60,783 nucleotides of DNA from Clostridiales bacterium (GTDB lineage: Bacteria > Bacillota > Clostridia > Christensenellales > Aristaeellaceae): NCBI GenBank assembly GCA_004557905.1, contig SFFH01000018.1, positions 1 through 60,783 of the forward strand, written 5' to 3'. Position 1 is the stretch's first letter. Each line of letters opens with the position of its first letter. The translations under genes were made by a program, and so were the position numbers. This document shows positions 8,685 through 15,849 of this stretch, in pieces. Under the pieces are notes generated by a model. The model made no database searches. It worked only from the letters and a program-made list of their open reading frames with translations, and had not been told where the DNA came from.

Positions 8685-9569
8685 ATGTTTGACAAATGGG
8701 ATCATCGCTTTATGGAAATGGCGAATCTGGTGTCCGGCTGGGCCAGCTGCAACCGCAGAAAGGTCGGCGCGGTCATCGTCAAGGACAAGCGCGTGATGAC
8801 CACCGGCTACAACGGCGCGCCCGCGGGCATCAGGACCTGCGTGGAGCGCGGCGAGTGCCTGCGCCAGAAGATGGGCATCCCCTCCGGACAGCGCCACGAG
8901 CTGTGCTACGCGGTGCACGCCGAGCAGAATGCCATCATCCAGGCTGCCAAGCTGGGGATCAATATCTCCGGTGCGACGCTCTACTGCACGCATCAGCCCT
9001 GCATCCTCTGCGCAAAGATGATCGTCAATTCCGGCATTACGCGCGTGGTGTACGGCGAGGGCTACCCGGACGAGTTCTCCATGAAGGCCAATGAGCTGAG
9101 CAGCCATAGGGAGAAGAACCGGATGGAAATCGTTCAGATCAAGGGTCAGAAGAAGGATTACCTTGCGCTGCTTTTGCTGGCGGACGAGCAGGAAAGCATG
9201 ATCGACCGGTATCTGGAGCGCGGCGAGATGTTCGCGATGCGGAAAGGGGAAAAGACCCTCGCCGTCATCGTCGTCACGGATGAGGGCGAAGGGGTGCTTG
9301 AGATCAAGAACCTCGCCGTCAGCCCGGATGCGCAGAAACGCGGTTACGGCCGGACGATGATTGACTTTGTCGCAGGGCATTATGCGGGACGGTATCATAC
9401 GCTGCTTGTCGGCACGGGGGACAGCCCGCTGACCGTGCCGTTTTACGAAAAATGTGGCTTTGTCTGGTCACATGTCGTGAAGGATTTCTTTACGGAGAAC
9501 TACGATCATCCCATCATCGAGTGCGGCATGCTGCTGCGCGATATGATTTACCTCAAAAAGCCCATATAA
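8685..9569 (+). CDS. dCMP deaminase fused to a GNAT acetyltransferase
   Basis: A 294-residue two-domain protein. Residues 1-141 are a ComEB-type deoxycytidylate deaminase: VHAEQNAI gives zinc ligand His78 and catalytic Glu80, PCILC gives Cys106 and Cys109, and YGEGYPDEF is the usual end motif. It would make dUMP for thymidylate synthesis. Residues 147-294 are a GNAT fold beginning MEIVQIKGQKKDY, with the acetyl-CoA loop QKRGYG near 226 and a typical PFYEKCGF end. The junction (residues 140-147) is short and charged with no linker. The second domain has its own ATG at 9123 with AGGGAG 9 nt upstream, so it could also be made separately. GGAGG precedes the first ATG by 6 nt. Acetyl acceptor unknown. 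Confidence 0.85.
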   Translation: MFDKWDHRFMEMANLVSGWASCNRRKVGAVIVKDKRVMTTGYNGAPAGIRTCVERGECLRQKMGIPSGQRHELCYAVHAEQNAIIQAAKLGINISGATLYCTHQPCILCAKMIVNSGITRVVYGEGYPDEFSMKANELSSHREKNRMEIVQIKGQKKDYLALLLLADEQESMIDRYLERGEMFAMRKGEKTLAVIVVTDEGEGVLEIKNLAVSPDAQKRGYGRTMIDFVAGHYAGRYHTLLVGTGDSPLTVPFYEKCGFVWSHVVKDFFTENYDHPIIECGMLLRDMIYLKKPI

Positions 9570-9600
9570 AAAGCTCTCTGCCGGGCGGCAGGGAGCTTTG
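9570..9600. terminator. Bidirectional intrinsic terminator
   Basis: AAAGCTC-CTGCC / GGCAG-GAGCTTT stem between the deaminase-GNAT gene and the convergent permease gene. The downstream T run is short on the plus strand; A-rich on the other side. Confidence 0.7.
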
Positions 9601-9626
9601 CTCATGATATCGGTTTTTGCAAACGA

Positions 9627-10577
9627 TCAGGTCCGCATCTCGCGGTTGAACGGCTTGCCGAGCATGGCCGGGCCGACGTGCTTGCTCTTGCCCACGAAGA
9701 TGAGCACCACGATGACCAGCACATACGGCAGCATGACCAGGAACTCGTAGGGGAAGGTGGTGAAGCCGTAGGCCTGAACGGCCAGCTGCAGTGCTTGCGC
9801 GAGGGAGAACAGCAGCGCGCCGCCCATCACGCCCAGCGGGGACCAGCGGCCAAAGTATACCAGCGCGACGGCGATGAAGCCGCGGCCGCCGACCAGCGTA
9901 TCGGTGAAGATCTTCGCGTAGCAGACGGACAGATACGCGCCGGCCAGACCGGCCATCGCGCTGCCGAACGCCAGCGCCTGATAGCGCGTGCGGCTGACGT
10001 CGATGCCCATGGAGTCCGCTGCGCGGGGCATGGTGCCGCAGGCGCGCACGCGCAGGCCCCACGGGGTCTTGAACAGCAGGTAGTGTACCGCCGGCACCAT
10101 CAGGAACGCGAAGTACACCATCGGATTGCAGGAGAAGAGCATCTTGCCCACGATGGGCAGATCGCTGAGGATCGGGATGCGGATGGCGTCGATGCCCGCC
10201 ACGCCCTGCGCGCCACCGATGAAGTGACGGTAGAGCGAGCCAGCCAGACCGGTGCCGAAGAGCTGCAATCCGATGCCCGCGATGCCCTGCGGCGCGCCGA
10301 ACTTGATGACGACCACGCCAAAGAGCAGACCAAGCAGTGCGCCGACCAGCGCGGCGGCCAGCAGACCGGCGAGGTTCACGTACCAGGCGACCTTGCCGGC
10401 GCCGCCGACCATGAAGGGAATCAGCATGCCGACAAACGCGCCCATGCTCATTACGCCCTCGCACCCCAGGTTGAACACGCCGCTGCGCTGGTTCACCGTC
10501 TCGCCCAGGGAGGCGAGCAGCAGCGCGCTGGAGAGGGGAATGCCGACCGTCAGAAACAGCACGATAAAGTCCAGCAT
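9627..10577 (-). CDS. BMP-type nucleoside ABC transporter permease (second)
   Basis: A 316-residue inner-membrane permease of the branched-chain/ribose permease family, similar in context to NupQ/YufQ of nucleoside importers. Hydrophobic helices start at once (MLDFIVLFLTVGIPLSSALLLASLG) and the family signature VNQRSGVFNLGCEGVMSMGAF is present. GTMPRAADSMGID is the cytoplasmic coupling-loop region. Start is ATG 10577, one base after the stop of the upstream permease gene, with GGAGG inside that gene's end, so translation is coupled. Last gene of the four-gene import operon. Confidence 0.9.
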   Translation of the reverse strand: MLDFIVLFLTVGIPLSSALLLASLGETVNQRSGVFNLGCEGVMSMGAFVGMLIPFMVGGAGKVAWYVNLAGLLAAALVGALLGLLFGVVVIKFGAPQGIAGIGLQLFGTGLAGSLYRHFIGGAQGVAGIDAIRIPILSDLPIVGKMLFSCNPMVYFAFLMVPAVHYLLFKTPWGLRVRACGTMPRAADSMGIDVSRTRYQALAFGSAMAGLAGAYLSVCYAKIFTDTLVGGRGFIAVALVYFGRWSPLGVMGGALLFSLAQALQLAVQAYGFTTFPYEFLVMLPYVLVIVVLIFVGKSKHVGPAMLGKPFNREMRT

Positions 10578-10578
10578 G

Positions 10579-11691
10579 TCAGGCGGCCTCCTTTTTGCCC
10601 AGCAGCGCATTCAGCCTGCGCTGCGTGCGGTCCATCAGGTACGGGTTGGCGAGCACCAGCTTCGCGGCGACGATGACCAGGATCACCAGACCCTGCAGCA
10701 CGTCGATCATGTTGCTGGGCACGGGAATCTTGTTGATCTGCAGCGCGGAGCAGCCGTAGGAAATCAGCGCGAAGAAGAACGCGGCGGGGATCACGCCCAG
10801 CGGATGCAGTCCGCCGAACAGCGCCACGACGATGCCGGAGAAGCCGTAGCCGCCCGTGCAGTTGCCCAGACCGCGATGGTGCACGCCCAGGATCTCGACC
10901 GTGCCGGCCAGACCGCAGCACGCGCCGGAGATCATCATGGCCAGCACCATGTAGCGGCTGACGCTGATGCCGCCGTAGCGCGCGGCGCGGTCGGACGCGC
11001 CGGCAGCGCGCATCTTGAAGCCGACCGGCGTCTTCCACATGAACAGGTACACGAGCAGCGCGATCAGCAGGGCGATGAAAATGCCGGTGTGGAAGCGCAT
11101 GCCCTTGTCAAGGGAGGGGAAGACCTCGTTGATGCGCGAGAGCCACTCGCTCGTGCTGAGCTTGACGGTCTGCGGATCGCCGGAGCCGCCCGCGACAGCG
11201 GGATCGAGCAGCGGCACGCGCAGGCAGTAGGAGTAAAACTGCGCGGCAATGTAGTTGAACATGACGGTGGACAGCAGCTCGCTCACGCCGAAGCGGGCCT
11301 TGAGCAGGCCCGGAAGCGCGCCCCAGCAGGCGCCGCCAAGCACGCCGAAGAGCAGAATCGCCGGGAGCGCCAGCGCGCGCGGCAGCTCGGTGTTCAGCGC
11401 GAAGACGATCGCCAGCAGCAGACCCATGATCATCTGGCCCTCGCCGCCGATGTTCACGATGCCGCTGCGGTAGGCCACGCAGATGCCCACGCCGACAATG
11501 GTCAGCGGCGTCATGATGTTGATGACGCCGGAGAGGTTCTTGAGCGAGGTGAAGGGATAGCAGAAGATGACCCAGAAGGTCTTGAGCACGTCCGCGCCCA
11601 GCACCGCCAGGATGAGGGAAGCGATACCGAGCGTCAGCAGCACGGAGAGCAGGATGACGCCCGCGGTGTACACCAGTTTGAAATGCTTCAT
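10579..11691 (-). CDS. BMP-type nucleoside ABC transporter permease (first)
   Basis: A 370-residue permease of the NupP/YufP type. An N-terminal transmembrane helix and a cytoplasmic/periplasmic loop (LKTFWVIFCYPFTSLKNLSG) precede the conserved core YRSGIVNIGGEGQMIMG, which matches the nucleoside-permease signature. The coupling region RAAGASDRAARYGGISVSRYM follows. About nine hydrophobic segments. Its ATG overlaps the ATPase stop by 4 nt (ATGA). Forms the channel with the second permease. Confidence 0.9.
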   Translation of the reverse strand: MKHFKLVYTAGVILLSVLLTLGIASLILAVLGADVLKTFWVIFCYPFTSLKNLSGVINIMTPLTIVGVGICVAYRSGIVNIGGEGQMIMGLLLAIVFALNTELPRALALPAILLFGVLGGACWGALPGLLKARFGVSELLSTVMFNYIAAQFYSYCLRVPLLDPAVAGGSGDPQTVKLSTSEWLSRINEVFPSLDKGMRFHTGIFIALLIALLVYLFMWKTPVGFKMRAAGASDRAARYGGISVSRYMVLAMMISGACCGLAGTVEILGVHHRGLGNCTGGYGFSGIVVALFGGLHPLGVIPAAFFFALISYGCSALQINKIPVPSNMIDVLQGLVILVIVAAKLVLANPYLMDRTQRRLNALLGKKEAA

Positions 11692-13250
11692 ATCTCTTTC
11701 ACTCCTGCCATCATCATGCCCAGCTTGCGCTGCGTCGCCTCGCCGCGGCCCAGCGTGCGCTGAATCTGTCCCTTGAAGATGACCGCGATGCGGTCGGAGA
11801 GGTTGATGATCTCCTCAAGCTCCTCGGAGATGAGCAGGATGCCCACGCCCTGGTCGCGCAGGGCCAGCAGCTGCTTGTGGATGAACTCCGCCGCGCCCAT
11901 GTCAAGGCCCCGGATGGGGTAGACCGCGATGAGGAACTTCGGGTTGCGGGAGATCTCGCGGGCGAGGATGACCTTCTGAATGTTGCCGCCGGACAGCGAG
12001 CCTGCCGCGACGTTCACGCCGGAGCAGCGGATGTCGAACTTCTCGCGCAGCGTGTCGGCGTTCTGGTCGATCTTCCTGTTGCTGATGAGGCCGGCGTGGG
12101 AGAAGGGCGCCTTGCCGATGTCCTTGAGCACCAGGTTTTCGCGGATGCTCATCGTCGGCACAATGCCCTCGACGTTGCGCTCCTCCGGCACATAGCCCAT
12201 GCCCTGGGCGATGATCTGCCTGGGCGTCTTGCCGGCAAGGTTCACGCCGTCCAGCAGCACCTCGCCGCTCTCGATCAGGCGCAGGCCGGTCAGCGCCTCG
12301 GCCAGCTCGCGCTGACCGTTGCCGGAGACGCCGGCCAGGCCGACGATCTCGCCCGCGCGGACGGTCAGGTTCAGCTTGTTGAGCGCCATGTTGCCGCGGT
12401 CTCCGCGCACGAACAGGTCGCGCACATCGAGCATCGGCTTGCCCGGCTCGCGCTTGCTCTGGTTGACCGGGAGGTAGACCTCGTGGCCGGTCATCAGCGC
12501 GGCGATGTCGGCGGAGGAATGGTCCGCCGTGTTGCCGCGGAAGACGAGTTTGCCGCCGCGGAGGATCGCTACCTTGCTCGAGAGCGCCTTGACCTCGGCC
12601 AGCTTGTGGCTGATGAAGATGATGGAAAGCTCGGCGGACATGCGCTTGAGCAGCGCAATCAGCTCGTCCGTCTCCTGCGGGGTGAGCGCGCTGGTCGGCT
12701 CGTCGAGAATCAGGAACTTGGCGCCGAAGCACAGCGTCTTGACCAGCTCCACGCGCTGCTGCTCGCCGACGGAGAGCTGCCAGATGTACGCGTCCGGATC
12801 GACGGCCAGACCGTAGTGCTCGGAGATGGCGACGATGTGGCGGCGCACGGCGTCAAGGTCAAGCTTGGCGGCACGCTTCGCGCGGGTGAGGAAGGGGTCC
12901 TTTTTTGCGCCGTCCTGCAGCTGCGCCATGCCCAGCGCGATGTTTTCCGTCACCGTCAGGTTCGGCACAAGCATGTACTGCTGGTGCACCATGCCGATGC
13001 CGCAGGCGAAGGCGTCGCTGGGGGATTTGAAGACAACCTCCTGGTTGTTGATGTAGATCTTGCCCTCGTCCGGGGTGTAAAGCCCCATCAGGATGTTCAT
13101 CAGCGTGGTCTTGCCCGCGCCGTTTTCGCCCACGAGCGCCAGCACCTCACCCTTGCCCACGGACAGCGAGATGTCGCTGCACGCGAGGACGCCGGGGAAG
13201 CGCTTGGTGATGTGCTCGATGCGAAGGCTGGTGATCGCATTGGGTGTCAT
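11688..13250 (-). CDS. BMP-type nucleoside ABC transporter ATPase (double ABC)
   Basis: A 520-residue ATPase with two ABC cassettes in tandem, as in NupO/YufO and ribose ATPases. The first cassette has Walker A GENGAGKTTL, signature QLSVGEQQRVEL and Walker B FLILDEPTSALT. The second has a degenerate P-loop (GVSGNGQRELAEAL) and signature SLSGGNIQK with REISRNPKFLIAVYP. Asymmetric cassettes of this sort are normal for the family. An N-terminal MTPNAITSLRIEHITKRFPGVLA start is typical. Overlaps the downstream permease by 4 nt. Separated from the binding-protein gene by a 145-bp spacer. Confidence 0.92.
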   Translation of the reverse strand: MTPNAITSLRIEHITKRFPGVLACSDISLSVGKGEVLALVGENGAGKTTLMNILMGLYTPDEGKIYINNQEVVFKSPSDAFACGIGMVHQQYMLVPNLTVTENIALGMAQLQDGAKKDPFLTRAKRAAKLDLDAVRRHIVAISEHYGLAVDPDAYIWQLSVGEQQRVELVKTLCFGAKFLILDEPTSALTPQETDELIALLKRMSAELSIIFISHKLAEVKALSSKVAILRGGKLVFRGNTADHSSADIAALMTGHEVYLPVNQSKREPGKPMLDVRDLFVRGDRGNMALNKLNLTVRAGEIVGLAGVSGNGQRELAEALTGLRLIESGEVLLDGVNLAGKTPRQIIAQGMGYVPEERNVEGIVPTMSIRENLVLKDIGKAPFSHAGLISNRKIDQNADTLREKFDIRCSGVNVAAGSLSGGNIQKVILAREISRNPKFLIAVYPIRGLDMGAAEFIHKQLLALRDQGVGILLISEELEEIINLSDRIAVIFKGQIQRTLGRGEATQRKLGMMMAGVKEI

Positions 13251-13395
13251 GAAGTACCTCCAGTCCTTGGCGGGCTGTGCCCGCTCCCACTTCCGAACAA
13301 TTCCCTATTGCATAAGAAAGACTGCCGAGAAGGCCGCGCCGGGGATGCCGATTGGCATCCACCGGCTTGCGGCGGTTAACAGCAGTCCAAAGGAA
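13251..13395 (-). other. Spacer with hairpins between binding-protein and ATPase genes
   Basis: Contains GGATGCC-GATT-GGCATCC (around 13342-13359) and a second hairpin GCGGGC-TGT-GCCCGC at 13270-13284 that begins a 28-bp element repeated at 47601-47628 (25 of 28 identical). The hairpins lie between the abundant binding protein gene and the rest of the operon and may set their ratio. No strong new promoter was seen. Confidence 0.5.
13270..13297. repeat. 28-bp hairpin-headed repeat, copy 1
   Basis: Begins GCGGGC-TGT-GCCCGC and continues TCCCACTTCCGAA. See the second copy at 47601-47628. Confidence 0.5.
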
Positions 13396-14370
13396 TTACT
13401 TGAGCTCGATGCCGGAGAAGTCGACGGTATTCGGCGCGGCGATCATGCTGTTCAGCGCAGCCTGCGCGGCAGCCTTCACGTCCTCGGGGAGCAGGGAGGG
13501 GTTCTCGGAGAAGGTGTAGATGAAGCCGCCGTTGTTGTAGTTGAGCGGGATGTTCTCGCCGCCAATCTTGCCCTCGGCCATGCGCTCCATGATGCCGATG
13601 ACGACCGCAGCGTAATCGTAGTCGGCCGCAGCCACGACGACGTTCGGGAAGTCGACGATCTGAGAGGTCGTCTGGCCAACCCAGGTCACGCCCTCGGCGG
13701 CGTCCACGTTGCGCAGCGCGCCGACAGCCTGCTGGGACGGTCCGACGAGCACGTCGCAGCCCGCCTCGATGAAGGTCTTGCCGATGTCGCCGGCGCCGAC
13801 GGTATCGGAGAAGCTGCCGGTCCAGGAGAGCATGTACTCGACCGTAGGATCGGTATCCTGCAGGGCCTTGACAAAGCCGCGGATGAAGCGGGCGGAGTCG
13901 CCGCCGTCAGTCGGGCCGACAATGCCGACCTTCTTGGCCTTGGTGGTCAGCGCAGCGATCACGCCGTTGATGTAACCCGGCTCCTCGGACATGGGCATGT
14001 AGGTGAAGATGTTGTCGCCCAGGATCTTGTCGCTGGTGCCGATGGCGAAGACCTGCTCCGGATACTCAGCGGCCACCTCGGTACAGGCGGAGGTGAACTG
14101 CGCGCCGTGCACGATGATGATGTCGTAGTTGTCGGCCAGCTGATCCAGCGTGTTCGGCGCGTCCGGGATGGCAACGGACTCGACCGGGGTGTAGTCGATC
14201 TCATAGCCCCTGGCGATGGCATTCTTGATGCCGGTGTCCATGCTCTGGCACCAGCCCTTGTCATCGACGGTATCGGAATAGACAACCGCGACGGAGATGC
14301 TGTCCGCAAGGGCGGCACAGGTGAAGGTCAGCATCAGCGCAAGCGCGAGCAGGAGTGCAAGCTTCTTCAT
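13396..14370 (-). CDS. BMP family nucleoside/purine-binding protein
   Basis: A 324-residue extracytoplasmic binding protein of the BMP (basic membrane protein/PnrA) family, which delivers purine nucleosides or related ligands to NupOPQ-type permeases. A signal peptide (KK, Leu/Ala core) ends near CAALADS, best read as a signal peptidase I site; the Cys at about position 18 does not sit in a standard lipobox. Family features include VVYSDTVDDKGWCQSMDTG at the start, a VHGAQFTSACTEVAAEYP segment and VGPTDGGDSARFIRGFVKAL. First gene of the import operon. Ligand assignment rests on family and on the divergent xanthine-dehydrogenase-like operon. Confidence 0.88.
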   Translation of the reverse strand: MKKLALLLALALMLTFTCAALADSISVAVVYSDTVDDKGWCQSMDTGIKNAIARGYEIDYTPVESVAIPDAPNTLDQLADNYDIIIVHGAQFTSACTEVAAEYPEQVFAIGTSDKILGDNIFTYMPMSEEPGYINGVIAALTTKAKKVGIVGPTDGGDSARFIRGFVKALQDTDPTVEYMLSWTGSFSDTVGAGDIGKTFIEAGCDVLVGPSQQAVGALRNVDAAEGVTWVGQTTSQIVDFPNVVVAAADYDYAAVVIGIMERMAEGKIGGENIPLNYNNGGFIYTFSENPSLLPEDVKAAAQAALNSMIAAPNTVDFSGIELK

Positions 14371-14445
14371 GACGAAATGCTCCTTTATCCATATTCTCTT
14401 GGGTTGAGCCGGCGTAAGTTTGCCGGGCCGTGTGGTTTCCCGAAG
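14371..14445 (-). other. Leader of the BMP import operon, unassigned structure
   Basis: The ~75-nt transcribed leader (from the promoter at 14446-14474 to the start codon) contains a GC-rich hairpin CCGGC...GCCGG. It does not match the purine, preQ1, ZTP or guanidine riboswitch patterns I know. AAGGAG precedes the ATG. Confidence 0.35.
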
Positions 14446-14474
14446 ATATTACTGGAAAAGACGCGCCTTGTCAA
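14446..14474 (-). promoter_or_regulatory. Promoter of the BMP import operon
   Basis: On the minus strand, TTGACA (14469-14474), 17-bp spacer, TAATAT (14446-14451). Confidence 0.7.
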
Positions 14475-14531
14475 CAGGAAAGCCGACGATTTAACAAAGA
14501 ATTCATTGAAATGTTCGGGTTTTGACACTTG

Positions 14532-14561
14532 TTGACAAGAAGGATCAATTCCCTATATAAT
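14532..14561 (+). promoter_or_regulatory. Promoter of the xanthine-dehydrogenase-like operon
   Basis: Perfect TTGACA (14532-14537) and TATAAT (14556-14561) with an 18-bp spacer. A second TTGACA lies 10 bp upstream at 14522. The back-to-back promoter for the divergent BMP operon is only 57 bp away, so shared regulation is possible. Confidence 0.8.
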
Positions 14562-14611
14562 ATCTACCGAATATGTACAGGCTGCATGAGCACATGCGGC
14601 GGAGGTTTGCG

Positions 14612-15385
14612 ATGGCAAAATACAGGAATTATATCGTGGCGCAGTCGCTGGAGGAGGCGTATGCGCTCAATGCAAAGAAGAGTGCCGTCATCGTGGCGGG
14701 CAACATGTGGCTGCGCATGTGCGGCCTGAACAAGCAGACGGCGATCGACCTGTCCGCCCTCGGGCTGGACAAAATCGAAGAGACAGAGGACGCGTTCGTC
14801 ATTGGCAGCATGGCGACGCTGCGGCAGATGGAGACGCATGCGGCGCTGAACGCGGCGTTCGGCGGCGTGTTCCGGGATGCGCTTGTGCCGATCGTGGGCA
14901 CACAGTTCCGCAATACGGCGACCGTCGGCGGCAGCGTCTATTCGCGCTTCGGCTTTTCCGACGTGAGCGCCCTGCTGCTGGCGCTTAATGCACAGGTGAT
15001 GCTCCATGCGCGCGGCGCGGTGAAGCTTTCCGATTACCAGCAGGAGGCGTGGGACCGCGACATCATCACGCATATCCGCATTCCCAAGGAACAGCGGGCG
15101 GCGGTGCAAAGCGTACGCCTCAGCGCGACGGACATTCCGGTGCTGGTGTGCGCGGCGTCGCTTTCGGAGGAAGGCCTTCGCCTCGTGCTGGGCGCGCGGC
15201 CCGCACGGGCGCAGATTGTCGCGGATCGTCTCGCGCCGGACTGCGGCGTGGAGACGTTCGAGGAGATTGCCGGAAGGACCGCGTTTGGCAGCAACCTGCG
15301 TGCGTCCGAGGCTTACAGACGGAAGATTGCGCCGGTGCTGATGCTGCGCGCGGCGAGAGCGTGCCGGGAGGTGACGCAGGAATGA
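14612..15385 (+). CDS. Xanthine-dehydrogenase family FAD-binding subunit
   Basis: A 257-residue FAD subunit of a molybdenum hydroxylase. The N-terminal lobe (AVIVAGNMWLRM) corresponds to the usual AGGTDL-type FAD pyrophosphate loop in a diverged form, and VGTQFRNTATVGGSV matches the second FAD motif (RN.AT.GGN). The C-terminal CO-dehydrogenase flavoprotein-like domain follows. It passes electrons from the 2Fe-2S subunit to NAD or another acceptor. Start at ATG 14612 with GGAGG 6 nt upstream. Overlaps the next gene by 4 nt (ATGA). Confidence 0.9.
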   Translation: MAKYRNYIVAQSLEEAYALNAKKSAVIVAGNMWLRMCGLNKQTAIDLSALGLDKIEETEDAFVIGSMATLRQMETHAALNAAFGGVFRDALVPIVGTQFRNTATVGGSVYSRFGFSDVSALLLALNAQVMLHARGAVKLSDYQQEAWDRDIITHIRIPKEQRAAVQSVRLSATDIPVLVCAASLSEEGLRLVLGARPARAQIVADRLAPDCGVETFEEIAGRTAFGSNLRASEAYRRKIAPVLMLRAARACREVTQE

Positions 15386-15849
15386 ACATTGAATTTGTGC
15401 TCAACGGACGTAAGGTGAGTGCCGCCATCGATGCGGACGATTCGTTGTACAAGGTGCTGCGCGGCCTGGGCATGCACTCCGTCAAGTGCGGGTGCGAGAC
15501 GACCAACTGCGGACTGTGCACCGTGCACCTGGACGGAAAGGCCGTGCTCTCCTGCTCGGTGCCGGCGGCGCGCTGCGCAGACCGTGAGGTCACCACGCTG
15601 GAGGGCATGCAGGAGGAGGCTAAGCGCCTGGGTGCCTGCCTGGCCGGCGAGGGCGCGGAGCAGTGCGGCTTCTGCGCGCCGGGCCTGATGATGAACGTGT
15701 TCGCGCTGGCGAAGGAGAATCCGCACGCGACGGAGGCGGAGATCGACGCGTTCCTGGCGGGCAACCTGTGCCGCTGCTCCGGCTATGTGAGCCAGCGCCG
15801 CGCGGTGCAAAAATATCTGGAGCAGATCTGCGGGGAGGTGCGCGCATGA
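15382..15849 (+). CDS. Xanthine-dehydrogenase family 2Fe-2S subunit
   Basis: A 155-residue iron-sulfur subunit. The N-terminal ferredoxin-like domain has the first cluster motif KCGCETTNCGLC with a further Cys in VLSC. The C-terminal helical domain has the second: QCGFCAPG and NLCRCSGY. Both clusters therefore look complete. It relays electrons from the molybdenum centre to FAD. Overlaps both neighbours by 4 nt (ATGA), so the three subunits are translationally coupled. Confidence 0.95.
   Translation: MNIEFVLNGRKVSAAIDADDSLYKVLRGLGMHSVKCGCETTNCGLCTVHLDGKAVLSCSVPAARCADREVTTLEGMQEEAKRLGACLAGEGAEQCGFCAPGLMMNVFALAKENPHATEAEIDAFLAGNLCRCSGYVSQRRAVQKYLEQICGEVRA

Noticed and set aside
13251..14530. 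Purine or preQ1 riboswitch before the BMP operon
   Set aside because: The leader lacks the conserved junction sequences of those classes; only a simple GC hairpin is visible.
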